This document shows, piece by piece, positions 41,102-49,575 of a stretch of 64,000 nt of DNA (position 1 is the first letter of the stretch; every line of letters starts with the position of its first letter). Under the pieces are notes generated by a model that saw nothing but the letters and a program-made list of their open reading frames with translations, made no database searches and had not been told where the DNA came from. Origin of the DNA: Bradyrhizobium valentinum. GTDB lineage: Bacteria > Pseudomonadota > Alphaproteobacteria > Rhizobiales > Xanthobacteraceae. A program made the translations under genes and the position numbers. The stretch lies in contig NZ_LLXX01000101.1 of the NCBI RefSeq assembly GCF_001440405.1, forward strand, positions 1 to 64,000. Direction: 5' to 3'.

Positions 41102-41878
41102 ATGAACTATCGTTCCATTTTCGCCGCCTCGGCCGCGCTATTACTGTCATCCGCAGCCGCCAACGCCGCGCAGGTCGCAGCCCTGGTCGGCGGCGACACA
41201 ATTGCGATGGTCGATACCGCGCAGAAGAAGGCGACCGGGTCCGTCAAGGTCACCGGCATTTCCGGTGCGCTGGTCGGCATCGACGTACGTCCGGCCGACG
41301 GCATGCTCTATGGATTGGTCGACGATGGCACCATTGTGACCATCGCGTTGGACGGCAAGGCCACGACGAAATCGAAGCTCGACACCATGCTTGCCAAGGG
41401 CGTGGCTGCGACGATGGATTTCAATCCGGTGGCGGACCGCTTGCGTGTGATGGGCGCGGACGGGATGAACCTGCGGGCGAATGTCGATGACGGCAAGGTG
41501 ACCAAGGACGGCGACCACAAGTTTGCCGACAGCGACATGCACAAGGGCGAAAAGCCGAACATCGTCGCCGGCGCCTATACCAATTCGGTGAAGGGCGCAA
41601 AAGAGACGGCGTTGTTCAATATCGACGGCACCATCGGCGGATTGATCAAGCAGGCGCCACCGAATGACGGCGTGCTCGGTGCGATCGGCAAACTCGGGAT
41701 CAAGGCGGATACCGTCGCGTTTGACATCTGGTCCGACGGCGCCGGCAAGAACGAAGCCTGGCTGATGGCGGGCGGCACGCTCTACAGCATCGACCTCGCT
41801 ACCGCAAAGGCGACCGAGGCTGCAAAGATCACCGGCGTCAGCGGCACGGTCAAGGACATCGCCATCATGGGAATGTAG
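41102..41878 (+). CDS. DUF4394-domain exported protein
   Basis: A signal peptide (MNYRSIFAASAALLLSSAAA, cleavage near ANA-AQ) is followed by repeated beta blades: VAALVGGDTIAMVDTAQKKA, GIDVRPADGMLYGLVDDGTI, TMDFNPVADRLRVMGADGMN, GAYTNSVKGAKETALFNIDG and VAFDIWSDGAGKNEAWLMAG. These match DUF4394, a beta-propeller-like domain. The protein is 258 residues. It is divergent from the ECF sigma/anti-sigma pair across 154 bases. A hairpin terminator follows. Function unknown, likely envelope stress. Confidence 0.8.
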   Translation: MNYRSIFAASAALLLSSAAANAAQVAALVGGDTIAMVDTAQKKATGSVKVTGISGALVGIDVRPADGMLYGLVDDGTIVTIALDGKATTKSKLDTMLAKGVAATMDFNPVADRLRVMGADGMNLRANVDDGKVTKDGDHKFADSDMHKGEKPNIVAGAYTNSVKGAKETALFNIDGTIGGLIKQAPPNDGVLGAIGKLGIKADTVAFDIWSDGAGKNEAWLMAGGTLYSIDLATAKATEAAKITGVSGTVKDIAIMGM

Positions 41879-41904
41879 CCGACCGCTGCAATCCTTGACG
41901 CCTG

Positions 41905-41938
41905 GGTTCTGCCGGTTGCTTGCGCGGCCGGCAGAACC
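41905..41938. terminator. Perfect 11-bp hairpin between convergent genes
   Basis: GGTTCTGCCGG and CCGGCAGAACC pair perfectly around 12 bases. The hairpin lies between the convergent DUF4394 gene and fdsD. The T tract is weak, so it may be a Rho-aided or bidirectional terminator. Confidence 0.5.
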
Positions 41939-41967
41939 TTGCAGTGAATTCCGGCTCGGCCCGGTGC

Positions 41968-42180
41968 CTACGCCTGCTTCAGCGTCTCGAGCGCGTCGCG
42001 GACATTGGGGTCGAGCCCGCTACCGCCGGCGTCCAGATGCGCAAAGATCGCCTTGCGCATCCGCGGGTCCCAGAACTTCTTGATGTGCTCGGCGATCCCG
42101 GGCACCGCCTTGTCGTGGCCCTGGCTCTGAAAGAATTTTCCGATTTGATTGGCCATGTAGATCAGCCGATCAGGCGACAT
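41968..42180 (-). CDS. fdsD: Formate dehydrogenase delta subunit
   Basis: A 70-residue protein from MSPDRLIYMANQIGKFFQSQ with GIAEHIKKFWDPRMRKAIFA and LDPNVRDALETLKQA. The order (YMANQI..FF, HI..FWDPRMR) matches the small FdsD subunit needed for assembly of the soluble NAD-linked formate dehydrogenase. It overlaps the end of fdhD by 11 bases. Confidence 0.9.
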   Translation of the reverse strand: MSPDRLIYMANQIGKFFQSQGHDKAVPGIAEHIKKFWDPRMRKAIFAHLDAGGSGLDPNVRDALETLKQA

Positions 42181-43006
42181 GGGTAGCCTCCGCAACGCCA
42201 GTATATTGTGTAACCGCAATCCGCTGTGGATGCGTGAAGATCTCAAATCCGTCCGCGCGCGCGATGGCGGCGAGCGTGATGCCGGCGGCATCCGCCGTGC
42301 GAACCGCCAGCGCGGTCGGCGCCGATACCGCCACCATCAGCGGTGCGCCGATCGCGGCTGTCCTCTGCACCATCTCGACCGAGACCCGGCTGGTCAGCAA
42401 TACGATGCCCTCGCTGGGGGAAACGCTCTCCAGCGCCAGCGCGCCGGCGAGCTTGTCGAGGGCGTTGTGGCGGCCGACATCCTCGCGCAACGCCACGAGG
42501 CCATGCGCCGGCGTCCAAAAGGCTGCCGCATGCACCGCGCGGGTCTGGATGTTGATCTGCTGCAACACGGTAATGCTCGCCATTGCGGCCATAATCTCTC
42601 GGGGCGAGAACACGCGCCCCTCTGCCACCACGGCGGCCGGGCGCACGGCTTCGGCAATGGACTCGATGCCGCAGATGCCGCAGCCGGTGGGGCCCGCGAT
42701 ATGCCGCCGTCGCTCGTTGACGCGCTCGGCTTGTGGCGATGCCAGCCACATTCGCAGTTCGATGCCGTCATCGAGTTCCACGACATCGAGCGAGACGATC
42801 TCCTCGGGCGATCGGACGATGCCCTCGCTGAGGCTGAATCCAACCGCAAAATCCTGCAGGTTCTGCGGCGTGCCCATCATGACGGCGTAGGTGCCGCCAT
42901 TATAGGTGAGCGCAATGGCGCTCTCTTCGGGGATCAGCCGTGTGCCTTCACCAAGATGACCGTCGCGCCAGATCTGCCGATCGGCGGTAGCGACCGCATC
43001 GGGCAT
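42170..43006 (-). CDS. fdhD: Sulfurtransferase FdhD for formate dehydrogenase cofactor
   Basis: FdhD passes sulfur from IscS-type desulfurases to the molybdenum bis-MGD cofactor of formate dehydrogenase. The 278 residues include EESAIALTYNGGTYAVMMGT, DFAVGFSLSEGIV, and GPTGCGICGIESI with the Cys pair that carries the persulfide. VHAAAFW, REDVGRHNALDKL and SRVSVEMVQRTA follow. It lies 3 bases after fdsA. Confidence 0.93.
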   Translation of the reverse strand: MPDAVATADRQIWRDGHLGEGTRLIPEESAIALTYNGGTYAVMMGTPQNLQDFAVGFSLSEGIVRSPEEIVSLDVVELDDGIELRMWLASPQAERVNERRRHIAGPTGCGICGIESIAEAVRPAAVVAEGRVFSPREIMAAMASITVLQQINIQTRAVHAAAFWTPAHGLVALREDVGRHNALDKLAGALALESVSPSEGIVLLTSRVSVEMVQRTAAIGAPLMVAVSAPTALAVRTADAAGITLAAIARADGFEIFTHPQRIAVTQYTGVAEATHVA

Positions 43007-43009
43007 GAC

Positions 43010-45883
43010 TTACTCCGCAGCTTCCGCCGGCGCGATGCGGCGAGAGTGGCGGGCCTGCTCGTCATAGGCCTTCTGCCAATCGGAAGGTCCGTTCGACGGC
43101 GAAATCTGCACCGCCGTGACCTTGTATTCCGGACAATTGGTGGCCCAGTCCGAAAAGTCCGTCGTGATGACGTTGGCCTGCGTGTCCGGGTGGTGGAACG
43201 TGGTGTAGACCACGCCCGGTGCCACGCGATCGGTGATCTCGGCGCGCAGGGTGGTTTCGCCGGCGCGGCTTGCCAGCCGCACCCAGTCGCCGTCGCGCAC
43301 GCCGCGCTGCTCGGCGTCATGCGGATGGATTTCCAGCCGATCCTCGGAATGCCAGATGACGTTTTCGGTGCGGCGGGTCTGTGCGCCGACATTGTACTGG
43401 CTGAGGATGCGCCCCGTCGTCAGCAGCAGCGGGAACCTCGGACCGGTGCGTTCGTCGGTCGGGATATATTCGGTGATGACGAACTTGCCCTTGCCGCGCA
43501 CGAAGCCGTTGATGTGCATCACCGGCGTGCCTTCCGGCGCCTTCTCGTTGCAGGGCCACTGCACCGAGCCCAGCTCGTCCAGCCTGGCATAGGAGACGCC
43601 GGCAAAAGTCGGCGTCAGCGCGGCGATCTCGTCCATGATTTGCGACGGGTGATGGTATTGCATGTCATAGCCCATCGCCTTGGCGAGGCCGATGGTGACC
43701 TCCCAGTCGGCGAGCCCGTTGCGCGGTGTCATCACCTTGCGCACGCGCTGGATGCGCCGTTCAGCATTGGTGAAGGTGCCGTCCTTCTCCAGGAAGGTCG
43801 ATCCCGGCAGGAAGACGTGGGCATAGTTTGCGGTCTCGTTGAGGAAGAGGTCATGCACGATGACGCATTCCATCGACGACAGCGCCGCCACCACATGCTT
43901 GGTGTTGGGATCGGACTGCAGGATGTCTTCGCCCTGCACGTAGATGCCCATGAAGGTGCCTTCGATCGCGGCGTCGAACATGTTGGGAATGCGCAGGCCC
44001 GGTTCCGGATTGAGCTTGACGTTCCACATCGCCTCGAACTGGTCGCGCACGGCGTCGCCCGAGATATGGCGATAGCCCGGCAGTTCATGCGGGAATGAGC
44101 CCATGTCGCAGGAGCCCTGGACGTTGTTCTGGCCGCGCAGCGGGTTCACGCCGACGCCGGGCCGGCCGATATTGCCGGTCGCCATCGCGAGGTTGGCGAT
44201 CGCAATCACGGTGGTCGAGCCCTGGCTGTGCTCGGTGACGCCAAGGCCGTAATAGATCGCGCCATTGCCGCCGGTGGCGAACAGCCGGGCGGCTTCGCGC
44301 AACACCTTCGGATCGACGCCGGTCATGATCGCGGTCGCTTCCGGGCTGTTCTTCGGCAGCGCCACGAAGGCGGCCCATTCCTCGAACTCGCTCCAGTCGC
44401 AGCGCTCGCGCACGAAGGCTTCATCGACCAGGCCCTCGGTGACGATCACATGTCCCAGCGCCGTGAGCACGGCGACGTTGGTGCCGGGCATCAACGGCAG
44501 ATGCAACGCCTTGAGGTGAGGGGCTTCCACCATCTCGGTGCGCCTGGGATCGATCACGATCAGCTTGGCGCCCTGGCGCAGCCGCTTCTTCAGGCGCGAA
44601 GCGAACACCGGATGGGCGGAGGCCGGGTTGGCGCCGATCACCATGACGACGTCGGTATGCTCGACGGAATCGAAATCCTGTGTGCCGGCCGAGGTGCCGA
44701 ACGTCGTCGACAGGCCGTAGCCGGTCGGCGAATGGCAGACCCGCGCGCAGGTATCGACATTGTTGTTGCCGAAGCCGCCGCGGATCAGCTTTTGCACCAG
44801 ATAGGTTTCCTCGTTGGTGCAGCGGGAAGAGGTGATGCCGCCGACGGCGTCGCGGCCATGTTTCTGCTGGATGGCCTTGAATTTCGCGGCGGCGAAGTTG
44901 AACGCTTCGTCCCACGACACCTCGCGCCAGGGATCGGCGATATCTTCGCGGATCATCGGCTTGAGAATGCGCTCCTTGTGGGTGGTGTAGCCCCAGGCGA
45001 AGCGTCCCTTGACGCAGGAATGGCCGCGATTGGCCTTGCCGTCCTTATAGGGGACCATGCGCACGACTTCCTCACCGCGCATTTCCGCCTTGAAGGCACA
45101 GCCGACGCCGCAATAGGCGCAGGTGGTGACGACAGAATGCTCCGGCTGGCCGATCTCGATGACGGATTTTTCCGTCAGCGTCGCGGTCGGGCAGGCCTGC
45201 ACGCAGGCGCCGCAGGACACGCATTCGGAGCCGAGGAAGCTCTCGCTCATGCCGGGCGAGACGCGGCTGTCGAAGCCGCGGCCGGCGATCGTCAGCGCGA
45301 AGGTGCCTTGCACTTCTTCGCAGGCGCGGACGCAGCGCGAGCAGACGATGCATTTCGAGGGATCATAGGTGAAGTAGGGGTTGGATTCGTCCTTCGGCAT
45401 CCAATTTTCATTGGTGCAGCCGTCCGACTTGGCGAACACATGGTTCTCGCCCTCATAGCCGTAGCGCACGTCGCGCAGGCCGACCGCGCCCGCCATGTCC
45501 TGCAATTCGCAATCGCCATTGGCCGCGCAGGTCAGGCAGTCCAGCGGATGGTCGGAGATGTAGAGCTCCATCACGCCCTTGCGCAGCTTCTTCAGCCGCT
45601 CGGTCTGGGTATGCACGACGAGGCCGTTCATGGCCGGCGTAGTGCAGGACGCCGGCGTTCCGGCGCGGCCCTCGATCTCGATCAGGCACAGACGGCAGGA
45701 GCCGAACGCGTCGACCATGTCGGTGGCGCAGAGTTTCGGGATCTGCGTGCCGGCTTCCATCGCCGCGCGCATGATCGAGGTGCCCTCGGGCACGGTGACA
45801 CTGTTGCCGTCGATGGTGAGCGTCACCATTGTTTCGGATTTGGCGCGCGGTGTTCCGAAGTCGATTTCCTGGATCAGCGACAT
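43010..45883 (-). CDS. fdsA: NAD-dependent formate dehydrogenase alpha (molybdenum) subunit
   Basis: Catalytic subunit oxidising formate to CO2 on Mo-bis-MGD in the cytoplasm. In order it has: an N-terminal [2Fe-2S] domain (GSCRLCLIEIEG, CLTCAANGDCELQDM), two [4Fe-4S] ferredoxin clusters (CIVCSRCVRACEEVQG, CVSCGACVQACPTATL), the [4Fe-4S] motif CAYCGVGCAFK, and the molybdopterin domain with CHSPTGYG. That motif carries the catalytic Cys and is not a selenocysteine form. The molydopterin-binding C-terminus ends with TTFHHPDTQANVITTD. Length about 957 is normal. Start at 45883 after GGAG. Confidence 0.95.
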   Translation of the reverse strand: MSLIQEIDFGTPRAKSETMVTLTIDGNSVTVPEGTSIMRAAMEAGTQIPKLCATDMVDAFGSCRLCLIEIEGRAGTPASCTTPAMNGLVVHTQTERLKKLRKGVMELYISDHPLDCLTCAANGDCELQDMAGAVGLRDVRYGYEGENHVFAKSDGCTNENWMPKDESNPYFTYDPSKCIVCSRCVRACEEVQGTFALTIAGRGFDSRVSPGMSESFLGSECVSCGACVQACPTATLTEKSVIEIGQPEHSVVTTCAYCGVGCAFKAEMRGEEVVRMVPYKDGKANRGHSCVKGRFAWGYTTHKERILKPMIREDIADPWREVSWDEAFNFAAAKFKAIQQKHGRDAVGGITSSRCTNEETYLVQKLIRGGFGNNNVDTCARVCHSPTGYGLSTTFGTSAGTQDFDSVEHTDVVMVIGANPASAHPVFASRLKKRLRQGAKLIVIDPRRTEMVEAPHLKALHLPLMPGTNVAVLTALGHVIVTEGLVDEAFVRERCDWSEFEEWAAFVALPKNSPEATAIMTGVDPKVLREAARLFATGGNGAIYYGLGVTEHSQGSTTVIAIANLAMATGNIGRPGVGVNPLRGQNNVQGSCDMGSFPHELPGYRHISGDAVRDQFEAMWNVKLNPEPGLRIPNMFDAAIEGTFMGIYVQGEDILQSDPNTKHVVAALSSMECVIVHDLFLNETANYAHVFLPGSTFLEKDGTFTNAERRIQRVRKVMTPRNGLADWEVTIGLAKAMGYDMQYHHPSQIMDEIAALTPTFAGVSYARLDELGSVQWPCNEKAPEGTPVMHINGFVRGKGKFVITEYIPTDERTGPRFPLLLTTGRILSQYNVGAQTRRTENVIWHSEDRLEIHPHDAEQRGVRDGDWVRLASRAGETTLRAEITDRVAPGVVYTTFHHPDTQANVITTDFSDWATNCPEYKVTAVQISPSNGPSDWQKAYDEQARHSRRIAPAEAAE

Positions 45884-45893
45884 GGCGTTTCTC

Positions 45894-47450
45894 CTATTCC
45901 GCGGCCTGTAGCGCGGCCGGTGCCGGGCCAAAATCTTCCCGGAAGTGTTTCAATGCGCTCAGCACGGGGTAGGGCGTGAAGCCGCCGAGTGCGCAGAGCG
46001 AGCCGAATTTCATGGTGTTGCAGAGGTCTTCGACCACGGCGAGGTTTTCGGAAGTACGCTCACCCCGGATAATCTTGTCGATCGTCTCGACGCCGCGGGT
46101 CGAGCCAATCCGGCACGGCGTGCACTTGCCGCAGGATTCGACCGCACAGAACTCCATCGCAAAGCGGGCCTGTTTTGCCATGTCGACGCTGTCATCGAAT
46201 ACCACAATGCCGCCATGGCCGATCAGCCCGTCACGCGTGGCAAAGGCCTCATAGTCGAACGGCGTGTCGAACAGCGCGCGCGGGAAGTATGCGCCGAGCG
46301 GCCCGCCGACCTGCACCGCGCGAACGGGGCGGCCGGTAAGCGTGCCGCCGCCGATATCGTCGACGAGTTCGCCGAGCGTGATGCCGAAAGCGGTCTCGAA
46401 CAGGCCGCCATGCCGGATGTTACCGGCGAGCTGGATCGGCATGGTGCCACGGGAGCGGCCCATCCCGAAATCGGCATAGGCTTTGGCGCCACCGGCGAGG
46501 ATGAAGGGGATCGCGGCGAACGACAGCACATTGTTGATCACGGTGGGTCGGCCGAACAGTCCCTTATGCGCCGGCAGCGGCGGCTTGGCGCGAACGATGC
46601 CGCGGCGGCCCTCGAGGCTTTCCAGGAGCGAGGTTTCCTCGCCGCAGACATAGGCGCCGGCACCGACCCGGACTTCGAGATCGAAACTGTGGCTGGAGCC
46701 TATGGTACACTCGCCGAGATAACCGGTGCGACGGGCAGCCGTGATGGCGGCGTTCATCGCCGCAGCCGCATGCGGATATTCCGAGCGGATGTAGATGTAG
46801 CCCTTGGTGGCACCGACGGCGACGCCCGCGATCGTCATGCCCTCGATCACGACGAAGGGATCTCCTTCCATGATCATACGGTCGGCAAATGTGCCGCTAT
46901 CGCCTTCGTCGGCATTGCAGACGATGTATTTGCGGTCGGCGCTGGCCTGCGCCACCGTCTTCCACTTGATGCCGGTCGGGAAGCCGGCGCCGCCACGCCC
47001 ACGCAAGCCGGAGGTGGTCACCTCAGTGAGGATCTCGTCCGGCGTCAGCGTCAGTGCGCGCTCAAGCCCCTTGTAGCCGTCATGGTCGCGATAATCTTTG
47101 ACCGAGCGGGGATCGATCACGCCGCAACGTGCGAACGTCAGGCGGGTCTGCCGCTTCAACCAGGAAATCTCGTCAGTGACGCCGAGCCGCAACGGGTGCG
47201 GGCTGCCAGTGGTCATGGCATCGAACACCGTCGGCGTATCTGCCGTTGTCACGGGTCCGAACGCGACACGCCCTTGGGAGGTAGCGACTTCGACCATCGG
47301 CTCGAGCCAATAGAGCCCGCGCGATCCCGTTCTGACGATCTCGACGGCGACGCCCGATTTGATCGCTGCCTGTTCCAGCGCGATTGCTACTTCATCGGCG
47401 CCGACGGCGATCGCGCCGGCATCGCGGGAAACGAAAATGCGCATCGTCAT
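45894..47450 (-). CDS. fdsB: Formate dehydrogenase beta subunit (FMN, NADH-binding)
   Basis: NuoF-like subunit that passes electrons to NAD. An N-terminal thioredoxin-like stretch is followed by TTSGLRGRGGAGFPTGIKWK (NADH/FMN site), CNADEGDSGTFADRMIMEGD, GAGAYVCGEETSLLESLEG and VESCGKCTPCRIGSTRG with the N3-type [4Fe-4S] Cys. 518 residues. The ATG overlaps the fdsG stop (ATGA). Confidence 0.95.
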   Translation of the reverse strand: MTMRIFVSRDAGAIAVGADEVAIALEQAAIKSGVAVEIVRTGSRGLYWLEPMVEVATSQGRVAFGPVTTADTPTVFDAMTTGSPHPLRLGVTDEISWLKRQTRLTFARCGVIDPRSVKDYRDHDGYKGLERALTLTPDEILTEVTTSGLRGRGGAGFPTGIKWKTVAQASADRKYIVCNADEGDSGTFADRMIMEGDPFVVIEGMTIAGVAVGATKGYIYIRSEYPHAAAAMNAAITAARRTGYLGECTIGSSHSFDLEVRVGAGAYVCGEETSLLESLEGRRGIVRAKPPLPAHKGLFGRPTVINNVLSFAAIPFILAGGAKAYADFGMGRSRGTMPIQLAGNIRHGGLFETAFGITLGELVDDIGGGTLTGRPVRAVQVGGPLGAYFPRALFDTPFDYEAFATRDGLIGHGGIVVFDDSVDMAKQARFAMEFCAVESCGKCTPCRIGSTRGVETIDKIIRGERTSENLAVVEDLCNTMKFGSLCALGGFTPYPVLSALKHFREDFGPAPAALQAAE

Positions 47451-47923
47451 CGTTGCGCCTCCGCGACCAGCGCATCGAGGCGCGATTCATCCAGCCGTCC
47501 GACGACACGGCCGTCGAGCATGGCCGACGGCGCGGTGGCGCACAGCCCGAGGCAATAGATCGGCTCCAGCGTGACGCGGGTATCGGCCGTGGTGTTTCCG
47601 AGCGCGATGCCGAGCTTGGCTTCCGCGCGCGCGGCAAGTGCATCGCCGCCGGCGGCCTGGCACGCTTCCGCGCGACACAGTTTCAGCACGTGGCGGCCGG
47701 CGGGTTCGCTGCGGAAATCATGATAGAACGTGAACACGCCGTGCACCTCGGCGCGCGACAGGTTGAGCGCGGATGCGATCATCGGAATGGCGGGCTCCGG
47801 AACGTAACCGAACGCCTCCTGCATCGCGTGCAGGATGACCAGCGTCGCGCCTTCGAGCTTGTCGTGTTCGGCGATGATCTCGGCGCCGCGCGCTTCATTC
47901 CAGGGTTCGTATGCCGATGTCAT
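47447..47923 (-). CDS. fdsG: Formate dehydrogenase gamma subunit (NuoE-like, [2Fe-2S])
   Basis: 158 residues with AMQEAFGYVPEPAIPMIASA, HGVFTFYHDFRSEPAG, LCRAEACQAAGG and YCLGLCATAP. The four Cys (CRAEAC and CLGLC) hold the [2Fe-2S] cluster of the thioredoxin-like NuoE family. First gene of the fdsGBA-fdhD-fdsD operon, with palindromes upstream. Confidence 0.93.
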   Translation of the reverse strand: MTSAYEPWNEARGAEIIAEHDKLEGATLVILHAMQEAFGYVPEPAIPMIASALNLSRAEVHGVFTFYHDFRSEPAGRHVLKLCRAEACQAAGGDALAARAEAKLGIALGNTTADTRVTLEPIYCLGLCATAPSAMLDGRVVGRLDESRLDALVAEAQR

Positions 47924-47999
47924 TTCCGCGTTCTCATCAGAGGTTGTGTGCTCCGATGAGTAGGGAAATCGCGCGGGATATCAATAAAGCTGTCTCATG

Positions 48000-48047
48000 T
48001 TGCGATTTCAAAACGCAATCAAGACAAGGGCATAGGCAATGCCTATG
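48000..48047 (-). promoter_or_regulatory. fds operon control region with two palindromes
   Basis: A perfect repeat CATAGGC-AAT-GCCTATG at 48031-48047 fits the T-N11-A rule for LysR-type recognition sites. TTGCG-N9-CGCAA at 48000-48018 lies between it and the gene, in the position of an activation site. Both are 77-124 bases upstream of fdsG. A LysR regulator is expected; the only one in the window is at 60262. Confidence 0.6.
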
Positions 48048-48161
48048 GGTGCGATGGCAGGCGGATTGAGGTTAACGCCCGATTATCGTCACAGTCCGGC
48101 AGCGGAACACGCTCGTCAGGTCTGCCGTGACGAGCGCGTCTTGGATGTCTAGTCGTTGGTT

Positions 48162-48941
48162 TCAGAAAATGCCTGGCACCAGCATCGACACCTTTTCGCG
48201 ATAGCGCCGATATTCACTGCCGAACATCGCCACCAGATCGCGCTCTTCGAGATAGATGCCGACGAAGATATAGGCCGTCGTCACCGCAGCGAACAAGAGG
48301 TGGCCCAGCGTCATCGTCGGCGTGCACCAGAAGGCGATGATGAAGCCGAGATAAATTGGATGCCGGATCAGGCGATAGAGGCCCGGCGTCTTGAACTTCA
48401 TGGGTTCGACCATGCGGCCGGCAAAATGCGCGGCCACTTGAGTCAATCCGAACAACTCGAAATGGCTGATCAGGAACGTGCTGTAGAGCACGATGAGCCA
48501 GCCCGCAAAGCCGCCCGCGGTCGCGATGCCGGCGACAACGGGATTGTCGATGTGCCAGACCACCGCAGGCATCGGCTGCCACTGCCAGAACAACAGGATC
48601 AGCGTCAGGCTCGCCAGCAGCACATAGGTAGAGCGTTCGATCGCCGGTGAAGCGAAGCGCGCGAACAATCGCTTGAAGCCCTGCCGCGCCATGCCGCTGT
48701 GCTGCACGGCAAAGATCGACATCAGCACCAGGTTGATCAGCAAGGCCGTCGTCAGCGAGGACGCCGGACCGGTATTGATGTTTTTGGGTACCATGTATTG
48801 CGAGACGAAGCCGACTGCGTAGAGGAACGTGCCGAGGAAGATCAGATAGGCGAGCCCGCCGTAGCAGAGCGTGAGCAATCTCGTCGTGAAAGAGACGGCC
48901 TTCGCAGGACTGTTTGGTCCGGTGTGCATGGTAATCGACAT
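48162..48941 (-). CDS. mddA: Methanethiol S-methyltransferase (MddA-like) membrane protein
   Basis: MddA methylates methanethiol with SAM to give dimethyl sulfide; Bradyrhizobium is a known source of this enzyme. The 259 residues hold about five to six transmembrane helices (LLTLCYGGLAYLIFLGTFLY, LLINLVLMSIFAVQHSGMAR, TYVLLASLTLILLFWQW, GIATAGGFAGWLIVLYSTFL). A C-terminal SAM site typical of isoprenylcysteine-methyltransferase-like proteins follows (LYRLIRHPIYLGFIIAFWCT, then YLEERDLVAMFGSEYRRYRE). NnrU-type relatives share the fold. Start at 48941 after AAGGAG. Confidence 0.7.
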   Translation of the reverse strand: MSITMHTGPNSPAKAVSFTTRLLTLCYGGLAYLIFLGTFLYAVGFVSQYMVPKNINTGPASSLTTALLINLVLMSIFAVQHSGMARQGFKRLFARFASPAIERSTYVLLASLTLILLFWQWQPMPAVVWHIDNPVVAGIATAGGFAGWLIVLYSTFLISHFELFGLTQVAAHFAGRMVEPMKFKTPGLYRLIRHPIYLGFIIAFWCTPTMTLGHLLFAAVTTAYIFVGIYLEERDLVAMFGSEYRRYREKVSMLVPGIF

Positions 48942-48994
48942 TTCGATCTCCTTGCGTTTGAAATGGTGATGTCTGGCAATGGTCTTGTTCAGGG

Positions 48995-49252
48995 CTATCC
49001 GGGGCGGCGTCGCTTGCGTAGTTGCGCTGCTTTTTCGACGACGTCATCGATCGGGCCGCGGTAGATGCGCGTCTGATCGAGTTCGTAGCCCTCAAGCCGA
49101 TGCAACGCGAACAGCGTGACTTGCCGCTCGTGATAGGCGGTGGTCGCGGCAGCCCAGCGGTTGAAAAATCGTCTCAGGCGCGCGACCAGGAGGAGGGCGC
49201 TTCTCCACATCGCTGGCGTTGTCGCTGACGGGATTGCGGTGATGATAGTCAT
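48995..49252 (-). CDS. DUF1127-like small protein
   Basis: 85 residues. RRFFNRWAAATTAYHERQVT, LFALHRLEGYELDQTRIYRG, PIDDVVEKAAQLRKRR follow the DUF1127/YjiS pattern (aromatic helix, then L..L.D.EL.D.GI.R..I). DUF1127 proteins in alphaproteobacteria bind RNA or tune phosphate and carbon metabolism. It lies 53 bases upstream of mddA on the same strand and may be co-transcribed. Confidence 0.6.
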   Translation of the reverse strand: MTIITAIPSATTPAMWRSALLLVARLRRFFNRWAAATTAYHERQVTLFALHRLEGYELDQTRIYRGPIDDVVEKAAQLRKRRRPG

Positions 49253-49575
49253 GGGTCAACCCTCCGGCGGGAGCGCCGGGCTCGCTTCATGGAAGGAGCG
49301 AGGCGCGGGCAAGCGGCGTTGGCCGCGTGCCGTTGCGGCATCAGGCCTTCTGGCGAAACATCGGAATTGGTGGGATCAAGCAGGCCGATCATCAGTCATC
49401 TCCGGTTGAACGAGAGTTGACCCGTCTGTAAATTGAGATGCCCGCTCAAGCTTGGCGGAGTTCTTCAGAAGACCTTGGTTTTCCCTCCTGAAGCGGTTGT
49501 TTTTGCTCGATTTGTTTCATTGATCCGTCTGGTGTTTGCGAGGCACGGATCGCATTAACCTCGACCGGGGTGGTA
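49253..49575. other. Divergent intergenic region
   Basis: No gene is seen. It separates the mddA/DUF1127 pair from the winged-helix regulator and must hold both promoters. I find no clear sigma-70 pair or palindrome. Confidence 0.4.

Noticed and set aside
42179..47558. Very long plus-strand frames opposite fdhD, fdsA and fdsB
   Set aside because: Shadows of codon bias in GC-rich coding DNA; no start signals or domains, and the minus strand is fully explained.
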